Source: Candidatus Scatousia excrementipullorum (lineage in GTDB: Bacteria; Cyanobacteriota; Vampirovibrionia; Gastranaerophilales; Gastranaerophilaceae). From it: DNA of 6,421 nucleotides. Position 1 is the first letter of the stretch, and every line of letters begins with the position of its first letter. Shown one piece after another: positions 5,476 through 6,421 of the stretch. The translations under genes and the position numbers were made by a program. Location: contig JADIND010000021.1 of assembly GCA_017694215.1 (NCBI GenBank), forward strand, positions 1-6,421, in the 5' to 3' direction. The notes under the pieces were generated by a model. The model saw only the letters and a list, made by a program, of their open reading frames with translations, did not search any database and had not been told where the DNA came from.

Positions 5476-6421
5476 ATGACATTAGACACGAGTATCAGCC
5501 GCGAAATTGATAATCTTTACAGCGACTTCAATCAAAACACTGATGAGAATGATATAAAAGATTCACCTGACATTGATGATGAACTTCTTGAACAGGGGAA
5601 TCCGAAAACGTTCAGTTCAATAGCCAAGGAAGATGATATTTTACAAATGTATTTAAAAGATGTGGGGAAAATCCGCCTCTTAAATTCAAAAGAAGAAAAA
5701 CTTCTCGGAAAAGATATTAAAGAAGGGGAAAACAAAAAAGCCGAAATAGCGAAACGGAAACTTGTTCAGGCGAATTTACGGCTGGTTGTGAGTATTGCAA
5801 AAAAATACATCGGGCAGGGTGTACTGTTTATGGATTTAGTACAGGAAGGCTCATTAGGATTAATTAAAGCCGCGGAAAAATTTGATTACACAAAAAATTT
5901 CAAATTTTCAACTTATGCAACCTGGTGGATTAAGCAGACAATTATGAGAGCAATCGCAAATAATTCAAAAACAATAAGAATTCCGGTTCATATGGCTGAC
6001 AAAATAAGGAAATACAAAAAAACATTCTCCACACTCTCCTTTGAATTCGGCAGGGAACCTACAGATAAAGAAATTGCAGAAAAAATGGGGGTAAGTCTGA
6101 AAAATATACTTTCAATCAAAAGAGCAATAATAAAAGAACCGATAAGTCTTGAAACACCGGTCACTGATGACTTATGTGTCGGAGATTATATAGAAGATAA
6201 AAGCTACAACTCACCTGATACTCAAGCAAAAAATAATGCAATCAAAGGAAGTATTCATCATCTGCTGAACACATTAAATGATAGAGAAAGAAGAATTATC
6301 AACTGCCGCTTCGGTGTAAACGGAGAGACTCCAATGACGCTTGAGCAGCTAGGAAAAACAATGGGGTATTCAAAAGAAAGAATCAGGCAATTAGAAGATG
6401 CAGCCTTGACAAAAATTCGTC
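5476..6421 (+). CDS. RpoD-family (sigma-70) RNA polymerase sigma factor, 3' end outside window
   Basis: The first 315 codons are present. After a short acidic N-terminus without a full region 1.1 come several regions. Region 1.2 is DDILQMYLKDVGKIRLL (53-69). Region 2 runs from NLRLVVSIAKKY (100-111) through DLVQEGSLGLIKAAEKFD (120-137) to STYATWWIKQTIMRAI (145-160). Region 3 includes RIPVHM (168-173), GREPTDKEIAEKMGVS (192-207) and EPISLETPVTDD...GDYIED (221-241). Region 4 includes LNDRERRIINCRFG (267-280) and the recognition helix SKERIRQLE (299-307). It directs RNA polymerase to -35/-10 promoters. By alignment with E. coli sigma-70, W433, W434 and Q437 are kept but T440 is methionine (M157), and R584 is lysine (K300). 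This may be a group 2 or lineage-specific primary sigma. The start follows GAGAGGG (5462-5468) by seven bases. Confidence 0.93.
   Translation, partial: MTLDTSISREIDNLYSDFNQNTDENDIKDSPDIDDELLEQGNPKTFSSIAKEDDILQMYLKDVGKIRLLNSKEEKLLGKDIKEGENKKAEIAKRKLVQANLRLVVSIAKKYIGQGVLFMDLVQEGSLGLIKAAEKFDYTKNFKFSTYATWWIKQTIMRAIANNSKTIRIPVHMADKIRKYKKTFSTLSFEFGREPTDKEIAEKMGVSLKNILSIKRAIIKEPISLETPVTDDLCVGDYIEDKSYNSPDTQAKNNAIKGSIHHLLNTLNDRERRIINCRFGVNGETPMTLEQLGKTMGYSKERIRQLEDAALTKIR

Noticed and set aside
5532..5735. Minus-strand 67-codon frame
   Set aside because: It is a serine/phenylalanine-rich shadow of the sigma factor's N-terminal coding region.
1..6421. CRISPR array, tRNA, rRNA or insertion-sequence ends
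   Set aside because: No spaced direct repeats, cloverleaf-like segments or transposase motifs were seen.

Overview
The window is AT-rich (about one third G+C by eye) bacterial DNA. It covers the end of a surface-glycan gene cluster and its right-hand border. The low G+C, Shine-Dalgarno leaders, short rho-independent terminators and an RpoD-type sigma factor suggest a low-GC, host-associated bacterium. Gut Gastranaerophilales/Melainabacteria or a similar group is a weak guess from protein style only; nothing in the window proves taxonomy.

Region 1-2881 (plus strand) holds glycan-modifying genes. The first is open at the left edge. It has a short basic linker followed by a TupA-like ATP-grasp domain, and ends in a G+C-rich tail carrying ten consecutive G. 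A 12-bp hairpin terminator follows. Next comes one gene that appears split by a single-base frameshift. Its two parts together encode a DUF4422-type glycosyltransferase domain, a linker resembling the one in the first gene, and a SAM-dependent methyltransferase domain. A 12-bp G+C-rich hairpin ends it and probably also serves the convergent gene.

Region 2886-4031 (minus strand) is glf, UDP-galactopyranose mutase, with its own extended -10 promoter and Shine-Dalgarno. It makes UDP-galactofuranose, so the glycan built here probably contains galactofuranose.

Region 4083-5393 (plus, divergent from glf) encodes a 436-residue protein of unknown function. It resembles a degenerate alpha-amylase (GH13-like) barrel: the three acids can be placed but the usual arginine is absent. 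Region 5476-6421 is the first 315 codons of an RpoD-family sigma factor, cut by the right edge. These last two genes look like the flank of the glycan cluster.

The most interesting signals are in the first two genes. A related linker joins different catalytic modules. Homopolymer or slippery sites (G10; A-AAT-TTT) sit where one-base slippage changes the protein. A strong internal ribosome binding site lies at a domain boundary. Together they suggest a modular, possibly phase-variable glycan-decorating locus, but this is inference from one sequence.
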